Source of the DNA: Puniceicoccaceae bacterium
Lineage (GTDB): Bacteria; Verrucomicrobiota; Verrucomicrobiia; Opitutales; JAFGAQ01
DNA: 64,000 nt
Direction: 5' to 3'
Assembly (NCBI GenBank): GCA_028285755.1
Contig: JANQOQ010000008.1
Coordinates: 443,399 to 507,398 of the forward strand
The translations under genes were made by a program, and so were the position numbers. The notes under the pieces are model-generated. The model saw only the letters and a program-made list of their open reading frames with translations. It was not told the origin of the DNA and searched no databases. Below are positions 39,416 to 47,652 of the stretch, one piece after another. Every line of letters begins with the position of its first letter. Positions within the stretch are counted from its first letter, which is position 1.

Positions 39416-39732
39416 TTACAGCCACATCTGATAACATTCCTGGTAAACGCATCGTGAAAACGCTAGGTCTCGTGCGCGGCAGCACGATTCGGGCAGCCCA
39501 CTTAGGCCGGGACATTCTCGCAGGTTTTCGCGGTATTGTGGGGGGAGAGCTTCACGAGTATACAAAGCTCATGGGGCAAGCCCGTGAGCAGGCAATGGAT
39601 CGCCTGCACGCCGAAGCACGGTCAATGGGCGCGAATGCGGTAGTCAGTCTGCGGTTTTCAACCTCGATGATCACCAACCAGGCAGCAGAAATTCTCGTTT
39701 ACGCAACCGCTGTTGTAGTCGAAGAAGATTAA
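39412..39732 (+). CDS. YbjQ/UPF0145-family protein
   Basis: The 106-aa protein matches the YbjQ fold, proposed to be a pentameric heavy-metal-binding-like protein. GLVRGSTIRAAHLGRDIL and GGELHEYTKLMGQAREQAMD are followed by MGANAVVSLRFSTS. The biochemical function of the family is not established. It is translationally coupled to the putative anti-sigma gene by a 4-bp overlap, so it is probably a member of that stress regulon. It overlaps the convergent hydrolase by 4 bp. Confidence 0.85.
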   Translation: MITATSDNIPGKRIVKTLGLVRGSTIRAAHLGRDILAGFRGIVGGELHEYTKLMGQAREQAMDRLHAEARSMGANAVVSLRFSTSMITNQAAEILVYATAVVVEED

Positions 39733-40505
39733 CCCTCCTGAATAAAGCGATCGACTGACTCGTAAAATGCTTGGCGTGCATCGATGTGCACATTATGCCC
39801 CGCATTCTCCAGCGTGATCTGCTGGCTGTTCGGAAAATACTGCTGAATCACAGGAGTATCTTCGGCACTTATAAAATCGGATTTTGCCCCTGCTATAAAT
39901 AGCATTTGCCCTCCGTACATCTCATCTTCCGTCAGCGGATTTGCCGATAATACCGGAAGCGCATTTGAAATCGCAGCCAGGTTGACTTGCCAGACAAATT
40001 TACGATCCTCAGATCGTTTCAAATTCGTTAATACAAATTGGCGCGTGCCTTCATCATCCAGGTAAGGCTTGAGTGCTTCATCCACTTCGGTGATACGAGT
40101 GTATAGCGAAGGATCGACCGCGCGCATCGCATCAAAAACATCCTGGTAGTGAGGCGGGTAGGGTTTGGGTGCGATATCCGCTACCACTGCCTTACGAATG
40201 AGGTTGGGGTGCCCGCTTGCGAGCTTCATGAGTACTTTCCCTCCCATACTATGCCCGATGAAGTGCGCGTTTCGAATTTCTCTCATGGCCATCCAGTCAA
40301 TAATATCCTGCACCATCGTAGGGTAGTCCATGGGCTCCATATGTGGAGATTGCCCATGATTGCGCAAATCGACTGCAAATACACGATACTTTTCTGCAAA
40401 CAATCGACTGACCGTCACCCAGTTACGTGAGCTGCCCAGCAGTCCGTGCATCAGGATCAGGGGTTCCGCATGTTCATCACCAAACGTTTGAAAATGGAGT
40501 TCCAT
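39729..40505 (-). CDS. Alpha/beta hydrolase, YbfF-like esterase
   Basis: The 258-aa protein shows the oxyanion region LMHGLLGSSRNW, nucleophile elbow GHSMGG, an acid in FIAGAKSDFI and the catalytic His in NAGHNVHID. The VDLRNHGQSPH motif is typical of YbfF/epoxide-hydrolase-like esterases. It is cytoplasmic, with no signal peptide. The natural substrate is unknown; small acyl esters or thioesters are usual for the group. It lies 4 bp downstream of the RidA gene. Confidence 0.85.
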   Translation of the reverse strand: MELHFQTFGDEHAEPLILMHGLLGSSRNWVTVSRLFAEKYRVFAVDLRNHGQSPHMEPMDYPTMVQDIIDWMAMREIRNAHFIGHSMGGKVLMKLASGHPNLIRKAVVADIAPKPYPPHYQDVFDAMRAVDPSLYTRITEVDEALKPYLDDEGTRQFVLTNLKRSEDRKFVWQVNLAAISNALPVLSANPLTEDEMYGGQMLFIAGAKSDFISAEDTPVIQQYFPNSQQITLENAGHNVHIDARQAFYESVDRFIQEG

Positions 40506-40509
40506 AATC

Positions 40510-40887
40510 TTATCTACACTTGGCGATCACTTCGATTTCAAGTTTCATCCGCTCATCATACAATTCCGCAAGCACCATGGTCGCTGCGGGCGGATTATCG
40601 CCAAAATACTTTTTAAATACCGGCCAGCATGTTTTGAAGTCTTCCCGACTGGTGAAAAGATAATTCACTTTTACGACTTGAGTAAAATCCACGCCTGCCT
40701 CTTTTAACGTAATCCCGATGTTCTTGAAGCACTGATCTGCTTGTTCAACAACATCCTCGCTGATGGTCATGTTCTCGTAGTCAAAGCCCGTTGTTCCGGA
40801 TATGAAAACAGTGTCCCCATCCACGACTGCGCGCGAATAACTCATCGCCTCCTCAAAGGAGGACCCGCTTGAAATGCGTTTGATCAC
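40510..40887 (-). CDS. RidA/YjgF-family protein
   Basis: This is a 125-aa member of the RidA superfamily (YSRAVVDGDTVFISGTTG, VKVNYLFTSREDF and PPAATMVLAELYDERMKLEI). RidA proper deaminates reactive enamine/imine intermediates. The usual Arg of the active site is not in its standard R-x-x-x-x-V context, so it may be another subgroup. I place the start at GTG 40887 because the frame upstream runs through the cysK terminator hairpin. It is followed by the hydrolase after 4 bp. Confidence 0.82.
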   Translation of the reverse strand: MIKRISSGSSFEEAMSYSRAVVDGDTVFISGTTGFDYENMTISEDVVEQADQCFKNIGITLKEAGVDFTQVVKVNYLFTSREDFKTCWPVFKKYFGDNPPAATMVLAELYDERMKLEIEVIAKCR

Positions 40888-40892
40888 AATAA

Positions 40893-40920
40893 AAAAGCCC
40901 GCTGTTGCCAACGAGCTTTT
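40893..40920 (-). terminator. Rho-independent terminator after cysK
   Basis: On the minus strand AAAAGCTCGTTG pairs with CAGCGGGCTTTT (two G-U pairs) around a GCAA tetraloop and runs into six T. It begins 15 bp past the cysK stop and ends just before the RidA start, so it separates the two genes. Confidence 0.82.
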
Positions 40921-40935
40921 AAAATTATTCGGAGA

Positions 40936-41901
40936 CTAAGCGACTTCCTGTGTCTCCAACGCTTGTGCTTCCTCCAGAGCTTTTTGTGCGAGCAGGGTGC
41001 TCACATAACGCTCACCGAAGCTACAGCCTACCGTTACGATGCGCTTACCCGCAAACTCGGGTTTGGCAGCGAGTTGAATCGCTGACCATACGTTCGCTCC
41101 GGTTGAAATTCCGCCAAGTACACCTTCTTTTTGGCCAAGCATCTGTGCCGTTTCCAGAGCATTCTCGTTGGAAACCTGGATAACGCTATCAATGATATCG
41201 GTATTACAATTCTTGGGGATGAATCCGGCACCGATTCCCTGAATTTTGTGCGGTCCGGGGTTGCCACCGGAAATCACCGGGCTTGCCTCAGGCTCTACCG
41301 CTACCGTATGTAAATCCTTGCGGGATTTAATGACCTCCGATACACCGGTGATGGTTCCGCCCGTGCCTACTCCGGCGACAAAGGCATCAATATCACCTTC
41401 CATATCCGCCCAAATTTCTTCGGCAGTAGTCTTGCGGTGCACCTCCGGATTTGCCGGATTTTCAAACTGCTGCGGCATAAATGCCTGGCTGCCATGTTGC
41501 TCTGCAATCTCCTGTGCCTTCTTGATCGCGCCACCCATACCCTTGGGTCCGGGAGTCAATACCAGCTCAGCCCCCAAAAGCCTGAGTAATACGCGTCGCT
41601 CCATCGACATGGTCTCCGGCATCGTAAGCAAGCAGCGATATCCTTTGGCTGCGCAAACAAATGCGAGCGCGATACCTGTATTACCGGAGGTCGGCTCTAC
41701 GACGACGCTGTCCGGCCCGAGTTTGCCGTCAGCCTCAGCGGCTTCGATCATTGCTTTGCCAATACGGTCTTTTACGCTTGCGAGCGGATTAAAAAATTCG
41801 CCCTTCAAAAAGATTTCAGCGCCAACTTCCTTGGAGATTTTTTCCAACTTGATCAGCGGCGTGTTTCCAACAGATTCAATGATGTTATGTGCAAGTGCCA
41901 T
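40936..41901 (-). CDS. cysK: Cysteine synthase (O-acetylserine sulfhydrylase)
   Basis: The 321-aa PLP enzyme has the family start [14 protein letters not shown], the PLP lysine in [11 protein letters not shown], and the substrate loop [12 protein letters not shown]. The glycine-rich phosphate loop is in [13 protein letters not shown]. It makes cysteine from O-acetylserine and sulfide. The C terminus is compatible with the CysK subgroup. Its promoter lies in the 76 bp after infA, and a terminator separates it from ridA. Confidence 0.93.
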   Translation of the reverse strand: MALAHNIIESVGNTPLIKLEKISKEVGAEIFLKGEFFNPLASVKDRIGKAMIEAAEADGKLGPDSVVVEPTSGNTGIALAFVCAAKGYRCLLTMPETMSMERRVLLRLLGAELVLTPGPKGMGGAIKKAQEIAEQHGSQAFMPQQFENPANPEVHRKTTAEEIWADMEGDIDAFVAGVGTGGTITGVSEVIKSRKDLHTVAVEPEASPVISGGNPGPHKIQGIGAGFIPKNCNTDIIDSVIQVSNENALETAQMLGQKEGVLGGISTGANVWSAIQLAAKPEFAGKRIVTVGCSFGERYVSTLLAQKALEEAQALETQEVA

Positions 41902-41977
41902 GATTCTTAATAGGGTTCTAAGTTAGTATTGTATAAGTTCTAGTAGAAATCGAATATCGTGATATGTAAAGTCGACC

Positions 41978-42253
41978 CTAGCGTTTGCGGTTTCGAGGGC
42001 CGTAGCTTCGAATCGGAGCATTCCGGTTGGAATCTGCATTGCGCACCCGGTAAATGATCCGTGCCTTATTAATGTCCGTCGGGTTCATCACCATCTTTAC
42101 CGTATCGCCCGTGGTGATTTTGATGAAGTTCTTGCGCAGCTTACCCGATATGTGAGCGAGCACCCGGTGCCCGTTTTCCAGCTCCACGCGGAACATCGTT
42201 CCCGGTAGGACGGATACTATCTTGCCATTTACTTCAACTTCATCGTCTGCCAT
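41978..42253 (-). CDS. infA: Translation initiation factor IF-1 with C-terminal extension
   Basis: The 91-aa protein is an S1-like OB fold with the IF-1 core [34 protein letters not shown] and [23 protein letters not shown]-1 is usually about 72 aa. Here a basic tail of about 20 residues follows ([14 protein letters not shown]) and might add RNA contacts. It assists 30S initiation-complex formation. It is divergent from tadA, with a plausible promoter just upstream. Confidence 0.92.
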   Translation of the reverse strand: MADDEVEVNGKIVSVLPGTMFRVELENGHRVLAHISGKLRKNFIKITTGDTVKMVMNPTDINKARIIYRVRNADSNRNAPIRSYGPRNRKR

Positions 42254-42271
42254 AAAAAAGTAGGTATATTA

Positions 42272-42299
42272 TGTATATTTGCGGAATTAACTTTGTAAA
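42272..42299 (-). promoter_or_regulatory. Candidate sigma-70 promoter of infA
   Basis: On the minus strand TTTACA (42299-42294) and TATACA (42277-42272) are separated by 16 bp, with the infA ATG 19 bp further on. The match to the consensus is fair; the spacing is 1 bp short of ideal. Confidence 0.4.
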
Positions 42300-42405
42300 C
42301 AAAGGGCGCATTAAGCACCACTCTGCCTAAAAAATCAATGGAAAAGCCGTGTAGGCGCTTTTGTTTGCTTAACTATTCGAAATACTGCTCAATCCATAAC
42401 GCACT

Positions 42406-42957
42406 ATGAGCACAAGCGATTGCCCTTTTCCCAAACTGCACCCTTCTCAATTAATCCGGGACGATGCCTTTTTCATGTCGCTTGCTTACAATCGTGCGAT
42501 CGATGCATGGCGGGTGGAGGAAGTGCCGATCGGCGCTGTGGTTGTACATGATGGTGAGGTCGTGGGCTCCGCATACAATCAGGTGATCACCACCGGCGAT
42601 GCGACCGCCCATGCAGAAATGCTTGCCATCACCCAGGCTTCCCGGGCAATTGGGGATTGGCGCCTGACGGATGCCACACTTTATGTTACCAAAGAGCCTT
42701 GCCCCATGTGCTCCGGCGCTGCCATGATGTCGCGCCTTTCACGAGTCGTCTACGCATTTAGCGATCCGCGGATGGGGTGCCTGGGTGGCGCTACGAATAT
42801 CAACGACCTCCCTGAAGCCTGGCACCACTTTGAAATCACTACGGGTGTCCTCGAGGAAGAATGCCGCAGTCTCGTCCAGGCCTTCTTCGAAATGCGCCGG
42901 GCTGAGAATAAAGAGAACAAAAGTCCAAATTTAATTGAGAGCGAATATGATTCGTGA
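42406..42957 (+). CDS. tadA: tRNA-specific adenosine deaminase
   Basis: The 183-aa zinc deaminase has the HAE motif (ATAHAEMLAI) with catalytic Glu and zinc His, and the PCPMCSGA zinc cysteines. VPIGAVVVHDGEVV and RVVYAFSDPRMG are typical of TadA, which converts A34 to inosine in tRNA-Arg(ACG). About 20 extra N-terminal residues precede the usual start. It overlaps the GNAT gene by 11 bp. Confidence 0.92.
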   Translation: MSTSDCPFPKLHPSQLIRDDAFFMSLAYNRAIDAWRVEEVPIGAVVVHDGEVVGSAYNQVITTGDATAHAEMLAITQASRAIGDWRLTDATLYVTKEPCPMCSGAAMMSRLSRVVYAFSDPRMGCLGGATNINDLPEAWHHFEITTGVLEEECRSLVQAFFEMRRAENKENKSPNLIESEYDS

Positions 42958-43408
42958 ACTGGAATTGAGTGATCTTGAGTCTCTCTTAGCACTTTACACT
43001 CATTTGCATGAATCGGATGACCCATTGCCCGAAGCGATTGAACTCCGGGCTATTGGGGAGGCAATTATGGCTGATCCAAACATTACCTACTTCGGTATTG
43101 ATCATCAGGATCATGTAATTGCATCCTGCCATCTGGTGATCGTTCCCAATCTCACCCGTGGAGCAAAACCATATGGGCTCATCGAAAATGTGGTCACCCA
43201 TCCGGATTATCGCAGGCATGGCCATGCGACTCAATTACTCCGTCATACTATCGATTATGCATGGCAGCAAGGATGCTATAAAGTCATGTTAATGACCGGT
43301 CGTCAGGATGACTCAGTCTACAATTTATACGAAAAAGCAGGATTCCGGCAGAATATAAAAGAAGCCTTTATTGCCTACCCAAAGAAGATAGCCTCCGACA
43401 ATGCCTGA
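42947..43408 (+). CDS. GNAT-family N-acetyltransferase
   Basis: The 153-aa protein has the acetyl-CoA-binding pyrophosphate loop in THPDYRRHGHATQLLRH (R-x-x-G-x-A) and the beta-bulge segment VMLMTGRQDDSVYNLYEKAG. The substrate is unknown. The ATG at 42947 lies inside the tadA end, indicating coupling; a TTG at 42935 is less likely. Its 3' end overlaps the convergent opcA-like gene by 34 bp. Confidence 0.87.
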   Translation: MIRELELSDLESLLALYTHLHESDDPLPEAIELRAIGEAIMADPNITYFGIDHQDHVIASCHLVIVPNLTRGAKPYGLIENVVTHPDYRRHGHATQLLRHTIDYAWQQGCYKVMLMTGRQDDSVYNLYEKAGFRQNIKEAFIAYPKKIASDNA

Positions 43409-44367
43409 GCGGGCGGGAAGGCGCTGACGACGACGGTGCTTTCTATTTTGCGATTGCCGATCTGGATCGAGATCTCCGAGTGTTTATGATCGCCGCAACG
43501 TTTCCAGTTAAATCGCTGGTCATTGTCGTAGTCAAAATTCAGCTCAAATTCCGCGCCGCCGACTTCACATTCTTTGAGTTCGATTACCAGCCCTGCCCTG
43601 ATTTCTTCACTGACCATCGGATCATCCAGGCATTTTTCCAGCCACTTCTTAATCTGGGTCGCGCTGCCCTTGAAGTTAGGCTGATAAATGATGGTCATGC
43701 CCTTGAGCCCCTCAAAGATTTGTTCCAGTTGAAATGTGCTCAGGATTTGCCCGATGGATTGCTTATAGGGTAGGATACGAGCATCCGCAAGGTCGCGTAG
43801 GTTTTCGATGCCATCAATATCGCCGCATTCCGAGTTCTCACAATCCACCTCCGAGTCATAGATCGCACGTTTACTGCGCTGGATAAATTCTGTGTATTTG
43901 GTGGTGACCACTTCGAGCGGCAATTTATGAAACCAATGATAAGTCGGTAGGTCACTCTCCAGCCAGATGGATACCTGATTAAAAAGCGCCTCCGGTTCAT
44001 CCACGGAATATTCAAGTAGCAATACTTCACAGCAGCAGCGTTCACGCAGGCTTTTACCAATATAACACTGGGTAAACAGCTTCCCGGTCAGCTCATCGTG
44101 GCTTGCGGGATCTGTTGTCGGGCAGAGAAAGATGATTCTGCAGGGATAGCGCTGGGCTAAGTCGATCCCTGTGTTAAAAAGTTCTTCAGCTTCCTCTACC
44201 GTTACTCCAAGGCCCATCTGGATGACCAGATTCATCTGCGACGCACGAAAATCGGAGGGTGCGGCGGCGTTCGGCTCAAGCTCGCCTTGCCACATGCGGC
44301 TAAGCTTCTTGGAGATTTCGCTGACGGGCAGGGAAATGCCTGGAAGTTGTGTGATGATATCAGCCAT
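43375..44367 (-). CDS. opcA: Glucose-6-phosphate dehydrogenase assembly protein OpcA
   Basis: The approximately 330-aa protein resembles OpcA, the allosteric partner of glucose-6-phosphate dehydrogenase known from cyanobacteria and actinobacteria. The family-type segments are RASQMNLVIQMG, RYPCRIIFLCPT and the ESDLPTYHWF motif. Several cysteines (CCCEVLL, DCENSEC) are in positions that could support redox control. The ATG at 44367 starts 5 bp after the zwf stop, so the two are co-transcribed, which supports the call. An upstream in-frame start at 44394 would overlap zwf. Confidence 0.83.
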   Translation of the reverse strand: MADIITQLPGISLPVSEISKKLSRMWQGELEPNAAAPSDFRASQMNLVIQMGLGVTVEEAEELFNTGIDLAQRYPCRIIFLCPTTDPASHDELTGKLFTQCYIGKSLRERCCCEVLLLEYSVDEPEALFNQVSIWLESDLPTYHWFHKLPLEVVTTKYTEFIQRSKRAIYDSEVDCENSECGDIDGIENLRDLADARILPYKQSIGQILSTFQLEQIFEGLKGMTIIYQPNFKGSATQIKKWLEKCLDDPMVSEEIRAGLVIELKECEVGGAEFELNFDYDNDQRFNWKRCGDHKHSEISIQIGNRKIESTVVVSAFPPAQALSEAIFFG

Positions 44368-44372
44368 GGTAG

Positions 44373-45920
44373 TTAGTTTCCGGGCCTGCGCCACTCATGC
44401 TTATTCTCCCAGAGCAATCGCTCAGATGCAAGGGGTCCCCAGGATCCGGCTGTGTAATGCTCCAGTCCTGTCTTACCATACTCCTTCCAAAAATCCAGAA
44501 GCGGCGTGATGATCCGCCAGGACTCCTCCGTCTCATCCCCACGGATAAACAGTGTGCTGTCCCCGATCATCGAGTCCAGGATCAGGCGCTCGTAAGCCTC
44601 CGGTGTATTGGAGCCATAGGTGGTAGAGTAGTTAAAGTGCATCTTAACGGGTTGCGTGCGGGTTTCCAGTCCGGGCACTTTCGAATTCATGATCAACGTC
44701 ACCCCTTCATCCGGTTGGACACGGATCACCATCACATTGGAGGTGATATCGTACTTATTTCCTTCGCCAAACAAAATCCCCGGTGGCTGTTTGAATTGCA
44801 CTGCAATCTCGCTGATTCGCCGTGCCATGCGCTTACCGGATCTCAGATAGAAGGGCACTCCCTTCCAGCGCCAGTTATTAATCGATAGGCGCAACGCGGA
44901 ATAAGTCTCAGTAAATGAACTTGCCGGCACGCCCTCTTCTTCCATATAGCCCGGCACCCGTTTGCCTTCTACCAGACCCTCTGTGTATTGCGCGCGGATA
45001 GCATCCCCGCCTTCGTGTTTAAGTTTCAGGGGTTGAATCGCCTTGAGCACTTTTACTTTTTCATCGCGGATAGACTCGGGGTCGAGTGACACAGGCGGTT
45101 CCATTGCGGTTAAGGAGAGTAGCTGCATGGTATGATTCTGGATCATATCGCGCAGTGCGCCGCTCTGGTCATAGTAACCTGCTCGCGTTCCCACACCCAA
45201 TTGCTCAGCGACCGTAATCTGCACATTGCTCACATACTCACGGTTCCAGATCGGCTCAAAAATCGAGTTAGCAAAGCGCTGCACCAAAAGATCCTGCACC
45301 GTCTCTTTTCCGAGGTAGTGGTCGATCCGGTAGATTTGCTCTTCGCGGAAGTGTTTGGCGATAATGGTGTTGAGAGCCCTCGCAGATTCCAGATCCTTAC
45401 CAAAAGGTTTTTCGATTACGACCTTAGGTATGAGCTCTTCATCGCTTCCGTGATTGGCCAGTCCGCACTCACCCAAATGGGTGATGATCGGTTCAAAAAC
45501 ACTCGGTGGAGTCGATATGTAAAACAATAGTTGGAAGCGACGGTTGTATTCTTTCTCGATTTCGAGTATGCGATTTTGCAGACCCTTGAATGCCTCGAGA
45601 TCGTCGTAGGCCCCACAGTGATATTCAAAATTTGATTCAAGCCCTGCCCAGGTATCCGCATCCATGGCACGCCTGGAAAAGTCGTCGATCGATTTGCGCG
45701 AGAACTCGCGGAAGTCTTCATTCGGCATTTGCTTTCGCCCGAAGCCGATAAACTTAAAATCCGCCGGCAGCAGATTGTCCACACTCAGATTATAGAGTGC
45801 CGGAATGAGTTTGCGCATCGTAAGGTCCCCGGATGCCCCAAAGATAACGAGGATGGTCGGTTTCGCGCCGCGGTGTTTGCTAAGTCCCGTTAGGAAAGGA
45901 TGTCTGCTGCTCTCTGACAT
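44373..45920 (-). CDS. zwf: Glucose-6-phosphate 1-dehydrogenase
   Basis: The 515-aa enzyme oxidises glucose-6-phosphate to 6-phosphogluconolactone at the entry of the oxidative pentose-phosphate pathway. It has the dinucleotide fold IFGASGDLTMRKLIPALYN and the active-site signature RIDHYLGKETVQ. Substrate-loop KPFGKDL is present. It is followed by opcA in an operon. The polyphosphate glucokinase near the left edge could supply glucose-6-phosphate, though the genes are not linked. Confidence 0.95.
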   Translation of the reverse strand: MSESSRHPFLTGLSKHRGAKPTILVIFGASGDLTMRKLIPALYNLSVDNLLPADFKFIGFGRKQMPNEDFREFSRKSIDDFSRRAMDADTWAGLESNFEYHCGAYDDLEAFKGLQNRILEIEKEYNRRFQLLFYISTPPSVFEPIITHLGECGLANHGSDEELIPKVVIEKPFGKDLESARALNTIIAKHFREEQIYRIDHYLGKETVQDLLVQRFANSIFEPIWNREYVSNVQITVAEQLGVGTRAGYYDQSGALRDMIQNHTMQLLSLTAMEPPVSLDPESIRDEKVKVLKAIQPLKLKHEGGDAIRAQYTEGLVEGKRVPGYMEEEGVPASSFTETYSALRLSINNWRWKGVPFYLRSGKRMARRISEIAVQFKQPPGILFGEGNKYDITSNVMVIRVQPDEGVTLIMNSKVPGLETRTQPVKMHFNYSTTYGSNTPEAYERLILDSMIGDSTLFIRGDETEESWRIITPLLDFWKEYGKTGLEHYTAGSWGPLASERLLWENKHEWRRPGN

Positions 45921-46118
45921 AATTAAAATGGTATCAAATAACTAATTGATATATGTGCAACGTTTCAATGCAGTCTGCAAATGCATTGATTGATTTAAGC
46001 AAGGTTTGATACTTAGCCGCACAGATCTGACTGAGCATTGTTACTTTTTGGTCACATACGGATTGTTTCGTTGATTCCCAAAACGAGTCCTTGCTAATCA
46101 CTACCGAACACACACCGA

Positions 46119-47432
46119 ATGAAAGTTATAAACCTGTCTCTCGTAATCTCTGCTTGGGCGCTTGCCCTTGTATTCAACGCCAGTGCAGCCAAGCATCCAA
46201 CCGGTAATGCGATCTTTCTTCACCCGGATGGGGTGGGTATGGCCAACTGGGTGGCAGTACGAATGCTTGAGCATGGCCCTGATGGGATGACCCATTGGGA
46301 TAAGCTCGAAACCACTGGCCTTTATCGCGGTCACCAGCGGGATTCACTCAACACATCCAGCCACGCGGGAGCAACCGCGCACGCCTATGGCATACGCGTA
46401 CCGACCGATTCCTACGGCATGTTTGGCAAAGAGCCCCTGAAAGCGCGTTCCGGTTTCGAGGGGAGCATCCTGCAGGAGGCAAAATCCAAAGGGTTAGTGA
46501 CGGGCATCATTAACTCAGGCCACATTGCTGAGCCCGGCACAGGGGTTTACGCGGCAAGCTCTCCCTCACGTGGTGACACTGACAGCATCGCCGAGCAGAT
46601 CATCCTCAGCGATATGGATATCATAATGAGCGGTGGTGAAATTATGCTCCTACCCGAAGGCATTATCGGCAAACACGGCAAGGAAGGGGAACGTAAGGAT
46701 GGACAAAACCTGATCGAAGTTGCAAAATCCAAGGGTTACACGGTGATCTACACGCGCGACGAATTGCTCAATCTAGACTCATCTACCGATAAAGTCCTGG
46801 GTGTATTTGCGGCTGAGCACACGTTTAACGACGAACCCGAGGAAGTACTCAAAGAACAAGGGCTGCCCAACTTTAACGAGGGCGCACCCACTATTGCAGA
46901 GATGACTGCCAAAGCCCTCGAAATCGTAGAGTATAAGGGTAAGCAATACTGCCTGATCATTGAAGAAGAAGGTACGGATAACTTTGCCAACAAAAACAAT
47001 GCAAACGGAGCTCTGCAGGCTCTCAGTTATGCAGACCAGGCAATCGGCGTCATCTTAGAATATTTAGAGAAGCATAAGGACACACTGCTTATTATGGCAT
47101 CCGACAGTGAAGCAGGCGGACCTGAAGTGATCAGCCCTGCGCGTGATTCGGAATACTATTTCCCGGAGGGACAGCCACTCCCGGAAAGAGTTTTTAATGG
47201 AGCCCCGCTGGATGGAATTGAAGGTACCAATACGCCCCCATTTGTATCAAAGCCTGATCGTTTCGGAGAGACCCACACCTTCGGGATTTCCTGGGCGACT
47301 TTTGGAGATATTTCGGGTGGAGTGATTGCCCGCGCACATGGCTTTAACGCGGAATCATTGCCCAAACACGTGGAAAACATAGACATCTACCGGGTCATGT
47401 ATCACACCCTCTTCGGTGTCTGGCCTGAATAA
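46119..47432 (+). CDS. Secreted alkaline phosphatase (PhoA-like, atypical site)
   Basis: The 437-aa protein has a signal peptide (cleavage near NASAA-KH) and an alkaline phosphatase fold. The start IFLHPDGVGMANW carries the first metal Asp. The nucleophile Ser is in SSHAGATAHAYG, where E. coli has DSAASATAWSTG. Against E. coli PhoA, D101 becomes Ser and A103 becomes His. The zinc segments read EEEGTDNFANKNN (H331 becomes Asn) and SDSEAGG (H370 becomes Ser), and a THT His is retained. It therefore belongs to a divergent periplasmic clade that releases phosphate from organic esters. No Pho box was recognised in the 200 bp upstream. A strong terminator follows. Confidence 0.82.
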   Translation: MKVINLSLVISAWALALVFNASAAKHPTGNAIFLHPDGVGMANWVAVRMLEHGPDGMTHWDKLETTGLYRGHQRDSLNTSSHAGATAHAYGIRVPTDSYGMFGKEPLKARSGFEGSILQEAKSKGLVTGIINSGHIAEPGTGVYAASSPSRGDTDSIAEQIILSDMDIIMSGGEIMLLPEGIIGKHGKEGERKDGQNLIEVAKSKGYTVIYTRDELLNLDSSTDKVLGVFAAEHTFNDEPEEVLKEQGLPNFNEGAPTIAEMTAKALEIVEYKGKQYCLIIEEEGTDNFANKNNANGALQALSYADQAIGVILEYLEKHKDTLLIMASDSEAGGPEVISPARDSEYYFPEGQPLPERVFNGAPLDGIEGTNTPPFVSKPDRFGETHTFGISWATFGDISGGVIARAHGFNAESLPKHVENIDIYRVMYHTLFGVWPE

Positions 47433-47461
47433 AACCGCCTCCAACTTCACTTCCTATCATT

Positions 47462-47491
47462 AAAAACCCTCCTGAATAAAGGAGGGTTTTT
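47462..47491 (+). terminator. Rho-independent terminator after the alkaline phosphatase
   Basis: AAAAACCCTCCT and AGGAGGGTTTTT form a perfect 12-bp stem around GAATAA, followed by T residues, 29 bp past the stop codon. Confidence 0.92.
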
Positions 47492-47652
47492 TGTTAATAT
47501 AAATGCTTATTTAATAAACAAATAGAAGTGATTTTAATTTGTTAATAAATTTAATCTAATAGTTAATAAAAGTTTAACTACATATTGAAGGTCAATTTAA
47601 AGATATTTCGTGTTTTTGTTAAGCCTCTGAATGTGATGCCGTAAAGCACCTT

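Noticed and set aside
46020-46118. Possible Pho box before the alkaline phosphatase (TTGTTAC and GGTCACAT segments)
   Set aside because: The segments do not match a Pho-box direct repeat with the needed 4-bp spacing, so phosphate control cannot be claimed.
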